Shown here: positions 35,574 through 45,538 of the stretch, piece by piece | How positions within the stretch are numbered: the first letter of the stretch is position 1 | How the letters are laid out: each line of letters starts with the position of its first letter | Made by a program: the position numbers and the translations under genes | The notes under the pieces: model-generated | What the model was told of the DNA's origin: nothing | Seen by the model: only the letters and a program-made list of their open reading frames with translations | Database searches by the model: none | Assembly (NCBI RefSeq): GCF_000242615.2 | Contig: NZ_KI912268.1 | Coordinates: forward strand, 2,529,123 to 2,593,122 | Origin: Holophaga foetida DSM 6591 | GTDB lineage: Bacteria; Acidobacteriota; Holophagae; Holophagales; Holophagaceae | DNA length: 64,000 bases | Direction of reading: 5' to 3'

Positions 35574-37072
35574 ACCGCAACCGCGAACCCCTGATCTTCG
35601 AAAGCTCCGTGGTCGGCAAGGTGGGCATGGACCTGCCGCACCTGGATGTGCCCGAGGCCCGGGACACCCGCCCGGAGCACCTGCGCCGGGGGCCCTTCCA
35701 GGCCCTTCCCTCTGTCAGCGAGGTCGAAGTGATCCGCCACTTCACCCGCCTCTCCCACGACAACTACGGAGTGGATGATGGGATCTACCCCTTGGGTTCC
35801 TGCACCATGAAGCACAACCCCCGGCTCAACGAACGGGTTGCCAGCCTGCCCGCCTTTGCGGAAAGCCACCCCCTCTCAGCTCAGGAGGATGTCCAGGGCA
35901 ACCTCGCGGCCCTCTTCATGCTCCAGGAATGGCTGAAGGAGATCACGGGCCTGGCCGCCGTCACCCTCCAGCCCAGTGCCGGAGCCTCCGGGGAGCTTAC
36001 GGGGGTCATGCTCATCCGGGCCCACCATGTGGCCCAGGGCGCCAGCCGCCGGGTGATCCTCACTCCCGACTCCGCCCATGGCACCAACCCCGCCACTGCG
36101 GCGATGGCAGGCTACGAAGTGGTGGAAGTCCCCTCCGCCCCGGACGGCACCATCAGCTTCGAGGATGTGGTGGACCACACCGGCAAGCACCACCCGGGCC
36201 TGATCTCGCTCGTGGAGACCCTGGGGGCCGAAATCGCCGGGGCCATGATCACCAACCCCAACACCCTGGGAGTCTTCGAGCACCGCATCCAGGAGGTCGC
36301 GGACCTCCTCCACGGCATCGGTGCCCTGCTCTACATGGATGGCGCCAACATGAACGCCCTGGTGGGCGTGGCCCGCCCCGGCGACTTCGGCGTGGATGTC
36401 ATGCACCTGAACCTCCACAAGACCTTCTCCACCCCCCACGGCGGCGGGGGTCCCGGAGCGGGTCCCGTGGCCTGCACGGCGCAGCTGGAGCCATTCCTCC
36501 CGAGGCCGGTCGTTGTCCGGGATGGTTCCGGCTACCGGATGGACTGGGATCGCCGCCAGAGTATCGGCAAGGTCCACGGCTTCTTCGGCAACTTCGGCAT
36601 CGCCATCCGGGCCCTTACCTACTGCCTGAGCCATGGCGGCGACGGCCTCAGGGCTGCCACCCTGCGGGCCATCGTCAACGCCAACTACCTGCGCCGCCGC
36701 CTGGAAGGCACCTACCACCTGCCCATCCAGAGCCCCACCCTCCACGAGGTGGTCTTCAACGACGCCCTTCTCAGCAGTGCCGGAGTCCACACCCTGGACG
36801 TGGCCAAGGGGCTCATCGACCGGGGCTTCCACCCCCCCACCATCTACTTCCCCCTCATCGTCCCCGGGGCCCTGATGATCGAGCCCACCGAAAGCGAGAG
36901 CAAGGCCGAACTGGACGCCTTCGTGGCGGCCCTAGAGGACATCGCCCGCCAGGCCCAGAGCGACCCCGAAGCCCTGCACCGGGCGCCGGTCAGGGCGCCC
37001 CTGCGACGCATGGATGAGACCACAGCGGCCAGGAAGCCGGTGTTGCGCTGGACAGGCTTCAGGCCCCAGTGA
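35567..37072 (+). CDS. gcvPB: Glycine dehydrogenase (decarboxylating) subunit 2
   Basis: The 501-residue C-terminal half of the P-protein binds pyridoxal phosphate through K285 in LNLHKTFSTPHGGGGPG. Other motifs are GSCTMKHNPRLNE, QPSAGASGELTGVM and DSAHGTNPATAAMAGY. It starts inside the end of gcvPA with GGGAG before it. Together they form the alpha2beta2 enzyme found in many non-enteric bacteria. Confidence 0.96.
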   Translation: MLNRNREPLIFESSVVGKVGMDLPHLDVPEARDTRPEHLRRGPFQALPSVSEVEVIRHFTRLSHDNYGVDDGIYPLGSCTMKHNPRLNERVASLPAFAESHPLSAQEDVQGNLAALFMLQEWLKEITGLAAVTLQPSAGASGELTGVMLIRAHHVAQGASRRVILTPDSAHGTNPATAAMAGYEVVEVPSAPDGTISFEDVVDHTGKHHPGLISLVETLGAEIAGAMITNPNTLGVFEHRIQEVADLLHGIGALLYMDGANMNALVGVARPGDFGVDVMHLNLHKTFSTPHGGGGPGAGPVACTAQLEPFLPRPVVVRDGSGYRMDWDRRQSIGKVHGFFGNFGIAIRALTYCLSHGGDGLRAATLRAIVNANYLRRRLEGTYHLPIQSPTLHEVVFNDALLSSAGVHTLDVAKGLIDRGFHPPTIYFPLIVPGALMIEPTESESKAELDAFVAALEDIARQAQSDPEALHRAPVRAPLRRMDETTAARKPVLRWTGFRPQ

Positions 37073-37188
37073 TCAGGAGATCAAGAGCCGCATAGGCCTC
37101 CAGGAAGGCCATCAGAAGCCCCGGAGTCCGTCACTGCAGACGCCGTAGGCCTCGGCCAAGGCCTCCCTCCAAACGTCACCCTCCGTGG

Positions 37189-37204
37189 AGTTCCACGTGG
37201 AACA
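37189..37204. other. parS-like ParB-binding site 2
   Basis: AGTTCCACGTGGAACA contains the same perfect 14-bp palindrome GTTCCACGTGGAAC as the site in queA. It lies in the 148-base gap between gcvPB and the Uma2 gene. Confidence 0.7.
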
Positions 37205-37220
37205 CAACCCCGGGAGCTCG

Positions 37221-37766
37221 TCATCCCAGGACGGCGGACAGCTGCCCCCCGAGTAGGGCAACCGCGTCGCCCCACTGCAGGCGCGCAGCTTCCCCGTACC
37301 GCCCGTTCTCCAGGCGCAGCAGCACGCCCACCCGCTCCCCGGGATCCACAATCAGGTACTCGGGCACCCCGGCAGCCTCGTATCGCCAGCGCTTGATGCT
37401 ATGGTCCTTCCCGGCGGTGGAAGGGCTTAAGATCTCGACCACAAGGTCTGGAGCCCCCTCGATGCCCCTCGCCGACTTCTTGGCGGGGTCGCATACGACC
37501 ACAAGATCGGGCTGCACGACATCCTCACCCAGGAAGACATCGACCGGGGCGGCAAAGACCTCACACTCACCCCCGCCGCTCTTGCGCTTCGCATCCTCCA
37601 AGGCATTGAAGATGTTGACATAAAGCTGGCCACTGATCCGCTGGTGCTCCAGGTTCGGCGCGGGGGTCATATTGTAGGCCACCCCATGGATAAGCTCCCA
37701 GCGGCCCTCCCAGGCCTCCCGCTCATCAAGGGTGTAGAGGGGCTGTCGGGGTTGTGGAAGGTTCAT
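37221..37766 (-). CDS. Uma2-family (DUF820) putative endonuclease
   Basis: This 181-residue PD-(D/E)XK-type protein has the Uma2 pattern: WELIHGVAYNMTPAPNLEHQ at the N-terminus, VVQPDLVVVCD, APDLVVEILSPST (acidic pair) and the Lys in KRWRYEAAGVPEYLIVDP. Uma2 proteins are very widespread, mostly uncharacterised nucleases linked to mobile DNA. GGAGG precedes ATG 37766. It is next to, but on the other strand from, gcvPB. Confidence 0.88.
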   Translation of the reverse strand: MNLPQPRQPLYTLDEREAWEGRWELIHGVAYNMTPAPNLEHQRISGQLYVNIFNALEDAKRKSGGGECEVFAAPVDVFLGEDVVQPDLVVVCDPAKKSARGIEGAPDLVVEILSPSTAGKDHSIKRWRYEAAGVPEYLIVDPGERVGVLLRLENGRYGEAARLQWGDAVALLGGQLSAVLG

Positions 37767-37804
37767 CGGCCGTCCTCCGTATCTTCAAAGCATAGCGCCA
37801 GCCT

Positions 37805-38734
37805 CTACTTCCTCGCCCCCACCTGGATCATGGGCGTGGCCCCGCCCATGGGCGTGATGATCAGGTTCCCCTTGGCCCCGATGTCCCGCAGGGCCTGGAT
37901 GCGCTGGTACTCGATGATCTGGGGGGTCAGGCTGGCGCTGACGAGCTGCTGAGCCTTGGCCTGGCCCTCGGCCTCGATGCGCTTGCGCTCGGCCTCCTGC
38001 TTCTCCTTCAACAGGACGAAGGCCATCTTCTGGGCCTCCTGGTCCGCCGCGATCTTGTCATTGATGGCCTTGGTGATCTGTTCCGGCAGGATGACATTGC
38101 GCAGGAGCGCCTGTTCCAGAGTGATCCCCCGGGCCGCAAAGGAGGCCTTCAGGGTCTTGGTGACCTGCTCCACGAAGGCCTGCCGCTTGGTGGTGTAGAG
38201 TTCCGTGGCGGTGAGGTTGGCGGCCGAATCCCGTAGGCTGGCCCGGATCTCACTGCGGAGGATCTTCCCTTCCACATCGGGCCCGATCTCGCTGTAAATC
38301 CTGGCCACCTTGGCCACCTTGGCCACCTTGGCCAGCTGCAGGGAGTAGAAGATGGTCCAGTCCAGCTTCACCGTGAGGCCGTCGCTGGTGATGACCTGGA
38401 TGGAGTCGTCCCCCTTCCGCTGGCCTTCATCCCCCACGTTGGACATGGTGTAGTTCAAGGTCCGCACTTCCATCTCCACCACGCTGGCGAAGGGGTTGAT
38501 GAAGTGCAGGCCCGCGGGGAGGGCCTCGTCCCCAACCTTGCCGAAGAGGATCACCACCCCGGCCTGGCCCGGGGGCACCACCACGGCCATGGAGCCCAGG
38601 AACAGGAGCGCGCCCACCCCCAGGCCCAGGAACTGGGCCACCCGGTAGGCCTTGGAAAGGGGATAGCCGACCTTGGATTTCAGGCGCCAGGCCAGGGCAC
38701 CGACGACCAGGAGGAGGATGGCGAGGAAGATCAT
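37805..38734 (-). CDS. SPFH/prohibitin-domain membrane protein
   Basis: The 309-residue protein starts at ATG 38734 behind GGAG. It has an N-terminal membrane helix pair (about 1-15 and 30-52), the SPFH domain (VVPPGQAGVVILFGKVGDEALPAGLHFINPF through the ITSDGLTVKLDWTIFYS strand) and a long coiled coil rich in Gln/Glu/Lys/Ala (about 205-265). It should form large membrane rings that scaffold proteases or lipid domains. A 9-base tandem repeat gives the run AKVAKVAKVA inside the SPFH domain. Confidence 0.88.
   Translation of the reverse strand: MIFLAILLLVVGALAWRLKSKVGYPLSKAYRVAQFLGLGVGALLFLGSMAVVVPPGQAGVVILFGKVGDEALPAGLHFINPFASVVEMEVRTLNYTMSNVGDEGQRKGDDSIQVITSDGLTVKLDWTIFYSLQLAKVAKVAKVARIYSEIGPDVEGKILRSEIRASLRDSAANLTATELYTTKRQAFVEQVTKTLKASFAARGITLEQALLRNVILPEQITKAINDKIAADQEAQKMAFVLLKEKQEAERKRIEAEGQAKAQQLVSASLTPQIIEYQRIQALRDIGAKGNLIITPMGGATPMIQVGARK
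38302..38337. repeat. 9-bp tandem repeat inside SPFH gene
   Basis: TTGGCCACC is repeated in tandem (about 3.5 copies, starting from CTGGCCACC) and encodes AKVAKVAKVA. It is in frame, so length changes would only add or remove AKV triplets. Confidence 0.8.
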
Positions 38735-38841
38735 GGGGGCTCCGGGGATGCCCCAGCATAGCGGAGGGCGGCCAAAATGCCGCATCCCCGACAGAAGCCG
38801 GGGATGCATTCAGGGAAAGGGCTGTCAGAGCGCCCGGTGGA

Positions 38842-39606
38842 TCATTCCGCCATGATGGAGAACCCGCCATCCACGTAGAGCACCTGGCCAGTGACCCCGC
38901 GCCCCATGGAGCTGAGCAGGAAGAGGGCGGCATCCCCCACCTCGAAGATGTCCGTGTCCTTGCGCAGGGGAGTGCGGCTCCGGTGGTGGCGCATCATGCT
39001 GCCGAAGCCGGAGATGCCCGAGGCCGCCAGGGTCTTGATGGGGCCGGCGGAGACGGCATTGACCCGGATTCCCTCGGGACCGAGATCGGCCGCGAGATAG
39101 CGCACGCTGGCCTCAAGGGCGGCCTTGGCCACGCCCATGACGTTGTAGTTGGGCACCACCCGCTGCCCGCCCAGGTAGCTGAGGGTGAGGATGCTGCCAC
39201 CTTCGGACATCAAAGGGTGGGCCATCTGGGCAAGGGCCGTGAGGCTGTAGGCACTGATATCGTGGGCGAGCCGGAAGTCCTCCCGGCTCGTGGCCAGGAA
39301 CTGACCCTCAAGGGCAGCCCTGGGCGCGAAGGCCGCAGCGTGGACCACGAAGTCCAAGTGCCCCCACTCCTGCTTCAGGCGCTCGAAGGTCATCACGATC
39401 TGCTTGTCCGAGGTGAGGTCCAGGGGGAGCAGTAGGGGATTGTTCAGTCCCTCCGCCAGCTCCCGCACATTCTTGCTCAGCCGCTCGTTCTGATAGGTCA
39501 GGCAGAGTTCAGCCCCCTGCTCCGCCAGCTTCTGGGTAATACCCCAGGCGATGGACCACTTGTTGGCCACGCCCACGATGAGACCGCGTTTTCCCTGCAT
39601 CAACAT
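38842..39606 (-). CDS. fabI: Enoyl-[acyl-carrier-protein] reductase FabI
   Basis: FabI reduces enoyl-ACP with NADH in the last step of fatty-acid elongation. The 254-residue SDR starts at ATG 39606 behind GGAGG. It has GLIVGVANKWSIAWGI at the NAD site, HAAAFAPR, and the catalytic Tyr154-x6-Lys161 in NYNVMGVAK. The substrate loop GISGFGSMMRHH and C-terminal GQVLYVDGGFSIM complete the family pattern. Confidence 0.95.
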   Translation of the reverse strand: MLMQGKRGLIVGVANKWSIAWGITQKLAEQGAELCLTYQNERLSKNVRELAEGLNNPLLLPLDLTSDKQIVMTFERLKQEWGHLDFVVHAAAFAPRAALEGQFLATSREDFRLAHDISAYSLTALAQMAHPLMSEGGSILTLSYLGGQRVVPNYNVMGVAKAALEASVRYLAADLGPEGIRVNAVSAGPIKTLAASGISGFGSMMRHHRSRTPLRKDTDIFEVGDAALFLLSSMGRGVTGQVLYVDGGFSIMAE

Positions 39607-39641
39607 AGAGCCTCCTTCAAGGCAGTCGAATAGGATAGCGC

Positions 39642-39688
39642 AAGCGCGGGCCTCCTCGCCCCTATCAAGGGGCAAGGAGGCCCGCGCT
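39642..39688. other. Long hairpin upstream of fabI
   Basis: AAGCGCGGGCCTCC pairs with GGAGGCCCGCGCTT, and the inner GCCCC with GGGGC, with one mismatch between. It lies between the fabI start and the divergent antitoxin gene, so it may be a leader structure or an old terminator. Confidence 0.4.
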
Positions 39689-39842
39689 TCTGTTGTAAAT
39701 CACAATTGCCGATTATCGGCAGAGCACAGCCTGAGCGGGCCTTCGGGATTTCAGTGCCAAGCGATACGATGCCACAGGAAATGCCCTTTTGGCCCTTGCT
39801 GCTGTCGACAAAATGACGACAATAATAAGGAAGGTGCTTCCC

Positions 39843-40142
39843 ATGAAAACAATCCCACTCCGCGATTTCCAGCGCGAGGGCTCCAAGGCCTTGGATCCGC
39901 TCGCCCCCACAGAGCCGCTGATCCTGACTGGGCGCGACCAGGATTTCCTGCTTCTGCCGATGACCCCCGATAGCCGGACTGCCCTTCTGGATATGGTCGA
40001 AGGCCTTAGTGCCATCCTGGCCCTCAGAGAGGATCAGAAGCTCGCTGTGGAAACGGGTTTGGATCAATCAAGCATGCAGGATGTCGAAGAGGAGATCCAA
40101 GAGGCCAGGAAGTCCCTCAAACCCAGGAAACGCTCTGCATGA
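39843..40142 (+). CDS. Phd/YefM-like antitoxin, partner of the interrupted PIN toxin
   Basis: A 99-residue product starts at ATG 39843 with AGGAAGGTG upstream. The N-terminus (MKTIPLRDFQREGSKALDPL) and the TGRDQDFLLLPM beta-hairpin follow the Phd/YefM antitoxin plan; the basic helical C-terminus (EIQEARKSLKPRKRSA) would hold the toxin. Its stop overlaps a new ATG as ATGA. That start is the first codon of the PIN toxin, which the mobile element cuts after codon 6 and which continues at 44,785. Identification is by context and pattern, not by a strong motif. Confidence 0.7.
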   Translation: MKTIPLRDFQREGSKALDPLAPTEPLILTGRDQDFLLLPMTPDSRTALLDMVEGLSAILALREDQKLAVETGLDQSSMQDVEEEIQEARKSLKPRKRSA

Positions 40143-40156
40143 GCAGATCCCTGGTT
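40139..40156 (+). pseudogene. 5' stub of PIN-domain toxin, cut by the mobile element
   Basis: ATG at 40139 overlaps the antitoxin stop and reads MSRSLV before the element begins. Joining base 40156 to 44788 restores MSRSLVLDTNILVSAALK in one frame, the standard start of a PIN toxin. The original toxin was therefore split between codons 6 and 7. Confidence 0.85.
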
Positions 40157-40407
40157 GAACGAAGCCGCTCCGCGGCGGGGGTGGCGCCGTGTGGCGGGCC
40201 CGCGCAGTAAGAAAGCTAGCAATTCCATGTAAATGAAGGCTCCTTGGTCATCGCGATGTTGACGCATCGCCAGACGACTGTCAAGCAAGCGACATGAAAA
40301 TTAACCCACCCGGCGACACGAATATTGACCCCCTTGTTGTATGAGCCCGTGGGGTGTCTGGAGCGTAGGCCGTAGGCCGAAGCGGAGGACACCCCACTGG
40401 GTGCGGC

Positions 40408-42443
<2,036 letters not shown>

Positions 42444-42530
42444 GACTTCCCCTCCGTGAGGGGGGTCAACTTTCGTGTCGTTCCTGGGTCAGTTTCTGAT
42501 GTCGCCTGACAACGACCAAGGAGGTACTAC

Positions 42531-43373
42531 ATGAAGGACGTCAGTCTATCTCTATCCCGCCTGGAAGCGGACCTGCGAATGGCGGATCGGGCGAAAGGGA
42601 CGATCCAGCAATACCTAGCTTCGATCCGGCGCTTTGAGGAGGCTCTGGGCTCGGATCTGGCGGAGGCGGATCAGGAGGCTATCCGCCGCTGGGTGGACCA
42701 CCTCCGGCTGCAGCCCATCGGGCCGGAACGGCTGCGGTGCCACTACTCGGCGCTGAAGTTCCTCTACGCTCGCACCCTGGGGCAGCCGGAGAAGGTGGCC
42801 TTCATCTCGATGCCCCGCAAGGACGCCCCGCTGCCCACGGTCCTGAGCCCAGCCGAAATCCAGCGGGTGCTGGATGCCTTCCTGGTCGCCAAATACCGAG
42901 TGTTCTTTGCCCTCATCTACGCCACCGGGCTCAGGATCCGTGAGGCCAGTCTGCTCCAGACCACCGACATCGACGCGATGCAGCGGGTCATCCATGTGCG
43001 CAACGGTAAGGGTGGAAAGGAACGCCTGGTCCCCCTGAGCTCCAGCCTCTACGCCCTGCTTCGGAGGTACTACGGGCACGAACGCCCACCACTCCCCTGG
43101 GTGTTCACCTCGAAGGCGGGCAAGCCGCTCTGCCACGAAACCGCGCGCCGAGCCTTGCTTTGCGCCTCCGCCGTGGCGGGCATCGGCAAGGTGGTCACCC
43201 CCCACATGCTCCGGCACTCCTTTGCCACGAACCTTCTGGAGCACGGCACGGACCTGCGAAAGATCCAGGTGGTGCTGGGGCACGGCAGCATCAAGTCCAC
43301 GACGATCTACACCCAGGTCTCACCGAGCCAGATCGCTTCCGTGAGAAGTCCTCTGGAGGATTTGAAGCTATAG
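42531..43373 (+). CDS. IS91-associated tyrosine recombinase
   Basis: This 280-residue integrase has an N-terminal SAM-like domain (KGTIQQYLASIRRFEEAL) and the catalytic residues Arg in YATGLRIREA, Lys in GKGGKERLVPL, HMLRHSFATNLL (H-x-x-R), the GH in VVLGHGSI and Tyr in TTIYTQVS. Genes of this type often sit before IS91-family transposases. Its AAGGAGG ribosome site begins seven bases after the IS21 right end, so IS21 sits between the recombinase and any original promoter. Confidence 0.9.
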   Translation: MKDVSLSLSRLEADLRMADRAKGTIQQYLASIRRFEEALGSDLAEADQEAIRRWVDHLRLQPIGPERLRCHYSALKFLYARTLGQPEKVAFISMPRKDAPLPTVLSPAEIQRVLDAFLVAKYRVFFALIYATGLRIREASLLQTTDIDAMQRVIHVRNGKGGKERLVPLSSSLYALLRRYYGHERPPLPWVFTSKAGKPLCHETARRALLCASAVAGIGKVVTPHMLRHSFATNLLEHGTDLRKIQVVLGHGSIKSTTIYTQVSPSQIASVRSPLEDLKL

Positions 43374-43377
43374 CGCC

Positions 43378-44484
43378 GTGGCCTTCCCAAGGCCTCGCCA
43401 CGACATCGCGGATATCGTCAGGGCGCACCGCCCGGAACTGGAGCGGCTCCATCGCCTCTCCCGGCCCCAGAAGCGCGTCCTGACGGCCATCAGCCGGTGT
43501 CGCACAGCCGCCCTCGGCGGCCATGTCGAGGTATGTACCGGCTGCGGTCGGGAGCATCCGGTCTACAACAGTTGCCGGAACCGTCACTGCCCCAAGTGCC
43601 AGGCCGCAGCCCAGCAGAAGTGGATCGATGCCCGGGCCGAGCGCATCCTGCCGGTGCCCCACTTCCACCTGGTGTTCACGCTCCCCTCGGAGCTGAAGCC
43701 CGTGGCCATGCGCCATCCAGTGGAGGTCTATGGCGCCCTGTTCCAGGTCACCGGCGAGGTCCTGGCGGAGTTGGGACGGACCCACCTCCGGGCCACCCTG
43801 GGGCTCACCCTGGTGCTCCACACCTGGACCCGGGACCTCCGCTTCCATCCCCATGTCCACGTGCTGGCCACGGCGGGCGGGCTTTCGCTGGATGGGAGCC
43901 GGTTCGTCCACGCCAGAAAGGACTACCTGTTCCCGGTGAAGGCCATGGGCAAGCTGCTGCGGGGAAAGATGCTGGATGCCCTGCGAGGACTCCGCCGGAA
44001 GGGCATCCTGCCAGATCAGGGCTTCAATGCCCTCATGGCCACCCTCGCCCGCCACAAGTCCTGGGTCGTCTATGCGAAAGCCCCCTTCCGGCGTTCCCAG
44101 CATGTGCTGAGCTACCTGGGGCGCTACACCCACCGGGTGGGTATCGCCAATTCCCGGCTGATCGACGTGGGGCCGGGGCATGTCACCTTCCGCACCCGGG
44201 GCCAGCAGACCGTCACCCTCCACCCCATCGAGTTCCTGCGCCGCTTTGTCCAGCATGTCCTTCCGGATGGCTTCCATAAGATCCGGCACTTTGGCCTCTA
44301 CGCCTCGGCCCAGGGTGGAGGTCTGCTGGAACAGGCCAGGGCCCTGCTGCCTGCTCCGAAACCCAGAGCCGAGGCGTGTCCAGCCGAAGGCACGGGGCAA
44401 CGCTGCCCTCATTGTGGTGGTCTGATCCTCTGGCGACCGCTGATGAGTGAAGCCTCCAGGGCACCCCCGGCGGTGATGCCATGA
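43378..44484 (+). CDS. IS91-family Y2 HUH transposase
   Basis: The 368-residue rolling-circle transposase starts at GTG 43378, four bases after the recombinase. It has an N-terminal zinc-binding region (CTGCGREHPVYNSCRNRHCPKCQ spans 53-75), the HUH motif HPHVHVL with His159 and His161, and two tyrosines at 246 and 250 (SYLGRYTHR), the Y-x3-Y pair of Y2 enzymes. A C-terminal Cys pair (CPHCGG) may bind metal. It should nick and copy the element by rolling-circle transfer. Confidence 0.93.
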   Translation: MAFPRPRHDIADIVRAHRPELERLHRLSRPQKRVLTAISRCRTAALGGHVEVCTGCGREHPVYNSCRNRHCPKCQAAAQQKWIDARAERILPVPHFHLVFTLPSELKPVAMRHPVEVYGALFQVTGEVLAELGRTHLRATLGLTLVLHTWTRDLRFHPHVHVLATAGGLSLDGSRFVHARKDYLFPVKAMGKLLRGKMLDALRGLRRKGILPDQGFNALMATLARHKSWVVYAKAPFRRSQHVLSYLGRYTHRVGIANSRLIDVGPGHVTFRTRGQQTVTLHPIEFLRRFVQHVLPDGFHKIRHFGLYASAQGGGLLEQARALLPAPKPRAEACPAEGTGQRCPHCGGLILWRPLMSEASRAPPAVMP

Positions 44485-44787
44485 CTGTCAGCCTCTCAGC
44501 TATCCATCACCTGCACCACGACCTCCACCACGGCGGGACGGCGAAGCCCTGCTATGACGCCAACTCGGTCCAAGCCCCTGCCGGGACTGTCGGGCTCAGC
44601 AGTCAGCAATCCCTGGGCGACAGGGGACCTGGCGTCCCCAAAAGTGGATCAGCAGGCGCGATTTCCCCATAGCCCTCGCCCAACTCCCCCGCCGCTCCGG
44701 GCTTGTTCAACACCGCATTTCATCGGTGGGGGCTCCGTCTACCTGAGGCAGCCTCGCCCACGCCCCACCGACGAAATGCTCACTGTT
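44485..44787 (+). other. Non-coding right end of the IS91-like element with large terminal hairpin
   Basis: After the transposase, about 300 bases carry no convincing gene; a 63-codon frame from 44481 is Pro/Ser-rich and doubtful. Bases 44717-44731 (ATTTCATCGGTGGGG) pair, with one mismatch, with 44763-44777, and a smaller GAGGC/GCCTC stem lies inside. Such a terminal hairpin fits an origin-type end of a rolling-circle element. A GTTCAAC at 44705-44711 is the reverse of the left-end GTTGAAC. Confidence 0.6.
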
Positions 44788-45180
44788 CTGGACACCAATA
44801 TCCTGGTTTCCGCGGCACTGAAGCCGGAGAGCGATCTGGGGGGAGTCCTGGAACAGGTGTTGCTGAGGCAGGCGCCCATCCATGTATGCCCCTCCATCCT
44901 TGCGGAGTACCACGAGGTCCTGCACCGCCCGAAATTCCGCCCCAAGGGCCTTCCTCCAAGGTGGCTTCCCCGCCTGATCCAAGTGGCCTTCCACGAGCCA
45001 GAGCCGTCCCCATGGCCGCACCAGGGACCGGACCCCGATGATCTCGTCTTCCTGGCCCTTGCCAAGGCCGCTGGTGCCGCCCTGGTGACGGGGAATCTGG
45101 CGCACTACCCGGAGGACATCCGGGATGGGGTTGTCGTCCTGTCCCCAGCCGACTACCTCAGAAGCTCCCAAGCACATTGA
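44776..45180 (+). CDS. PIN-domain toxin with 5' end replaced by element sequence
   Basis: The frame of a PIN ribonuclease toxin resumes at 44788 (LDTNILVSAALKPESDLGG). The element's last bases supply ATG CTC ACT GTT in frame, giving MLTVLDTNIL in place of MSRSLVLDTNIL. The catalytic acids are kept: Asp in LDTN, Glu in PSILAEYHEVL and Asp in PDPDDLVFLALA, with ALVTGNLAHYP at the end. The new ATG lies within the terminal hairpin and has no ribosome site, so expression is doubtful. The original antitoxin is 4.6 kb upstream. Confidence 0.8.
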   Translation: MLTVLDTNILVSAALKPESDLGGVLEQVLLRQAPIHVCPSILAEYHEVLHRPKFRPKGLPPRWLPRLIQVAFHEPEPSPWPHQGPDPDDLVFLALAKAAGAALVTGNLAHYPEDIRDGVVVLSPADYLRSSQAH

Positions 45181-45265
45181 GCCGCACCGACACAGGTGCT
45201 GGGCGGGGGATGAACACCTTGGCGCAGGACCGTTTAAGGACTATATTCAGACCTATGGAGGCCTC

Positions 45266-45538
45266 GTGCACTACTCTACCCAGGTCAAACCCATCACCCA
45301 CCTGAAGGCGCATGCTGCCGAAGTCCTGCTCCAGATCGCCGAGCGCCGAGAACCGATGGTGATCACCCAGAACGGGGAAGCGAAAGCCGTTCTCCAGGAT
45401 GTGGCCAGCTACGAAGAGACCCAGGAGACGCTTGCGCTCCTCAAGCTTCTGGCCATCGGGAACAGGCAGGTCGAAGAGGGCAAGACCAGCTCCCTGGCTG
45501 ATGTCGCGGAGCGCCTGCACACAGGGATCCAATCCTGA
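45266..45538 (+). CDS. Phd/YefM-type antitoxin (second TA pair)
   Basis: The 90-residue product starts at GTG 45266 behind TGGAGG; upstream frames to 45125 belong to the previous gene's region. The sequence (VKPITHLKAHAAEVLLQIAE, MVITQNGEAKAVLQDVASYEET) is a textbook Phd/YefM DNA-binding antitoxin, with a C-terminal toxin-binding helix. Its stop TGA shares one base with the toxin ATG. It likely autorepresses the pair. Confidence 0.92.
   Translation: MHYSTQVKPITHLKAHAAEVLLQIAERREPMVITQNGEAKAVLQDVASYEETQETLALLKLLAIGNRQVEEGKTSSLADVAERLHTGIQS

Noticed and set aside
37112..37351. 79-codon minus-strand frame below the Uma2 gene (possible HicB-like remnant)
   Set aside because: It overlaps Uma2 in another frame and the resemblance is too weak; it also spans the parS-like site.
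44481..44672. 63-codon frame overlapping the transposase stop as ATGA
   Set aside because: The position is suggestive, but composition is His/Pro/Ser-rich with no family pattern and it lies in the non-coding end of the element.
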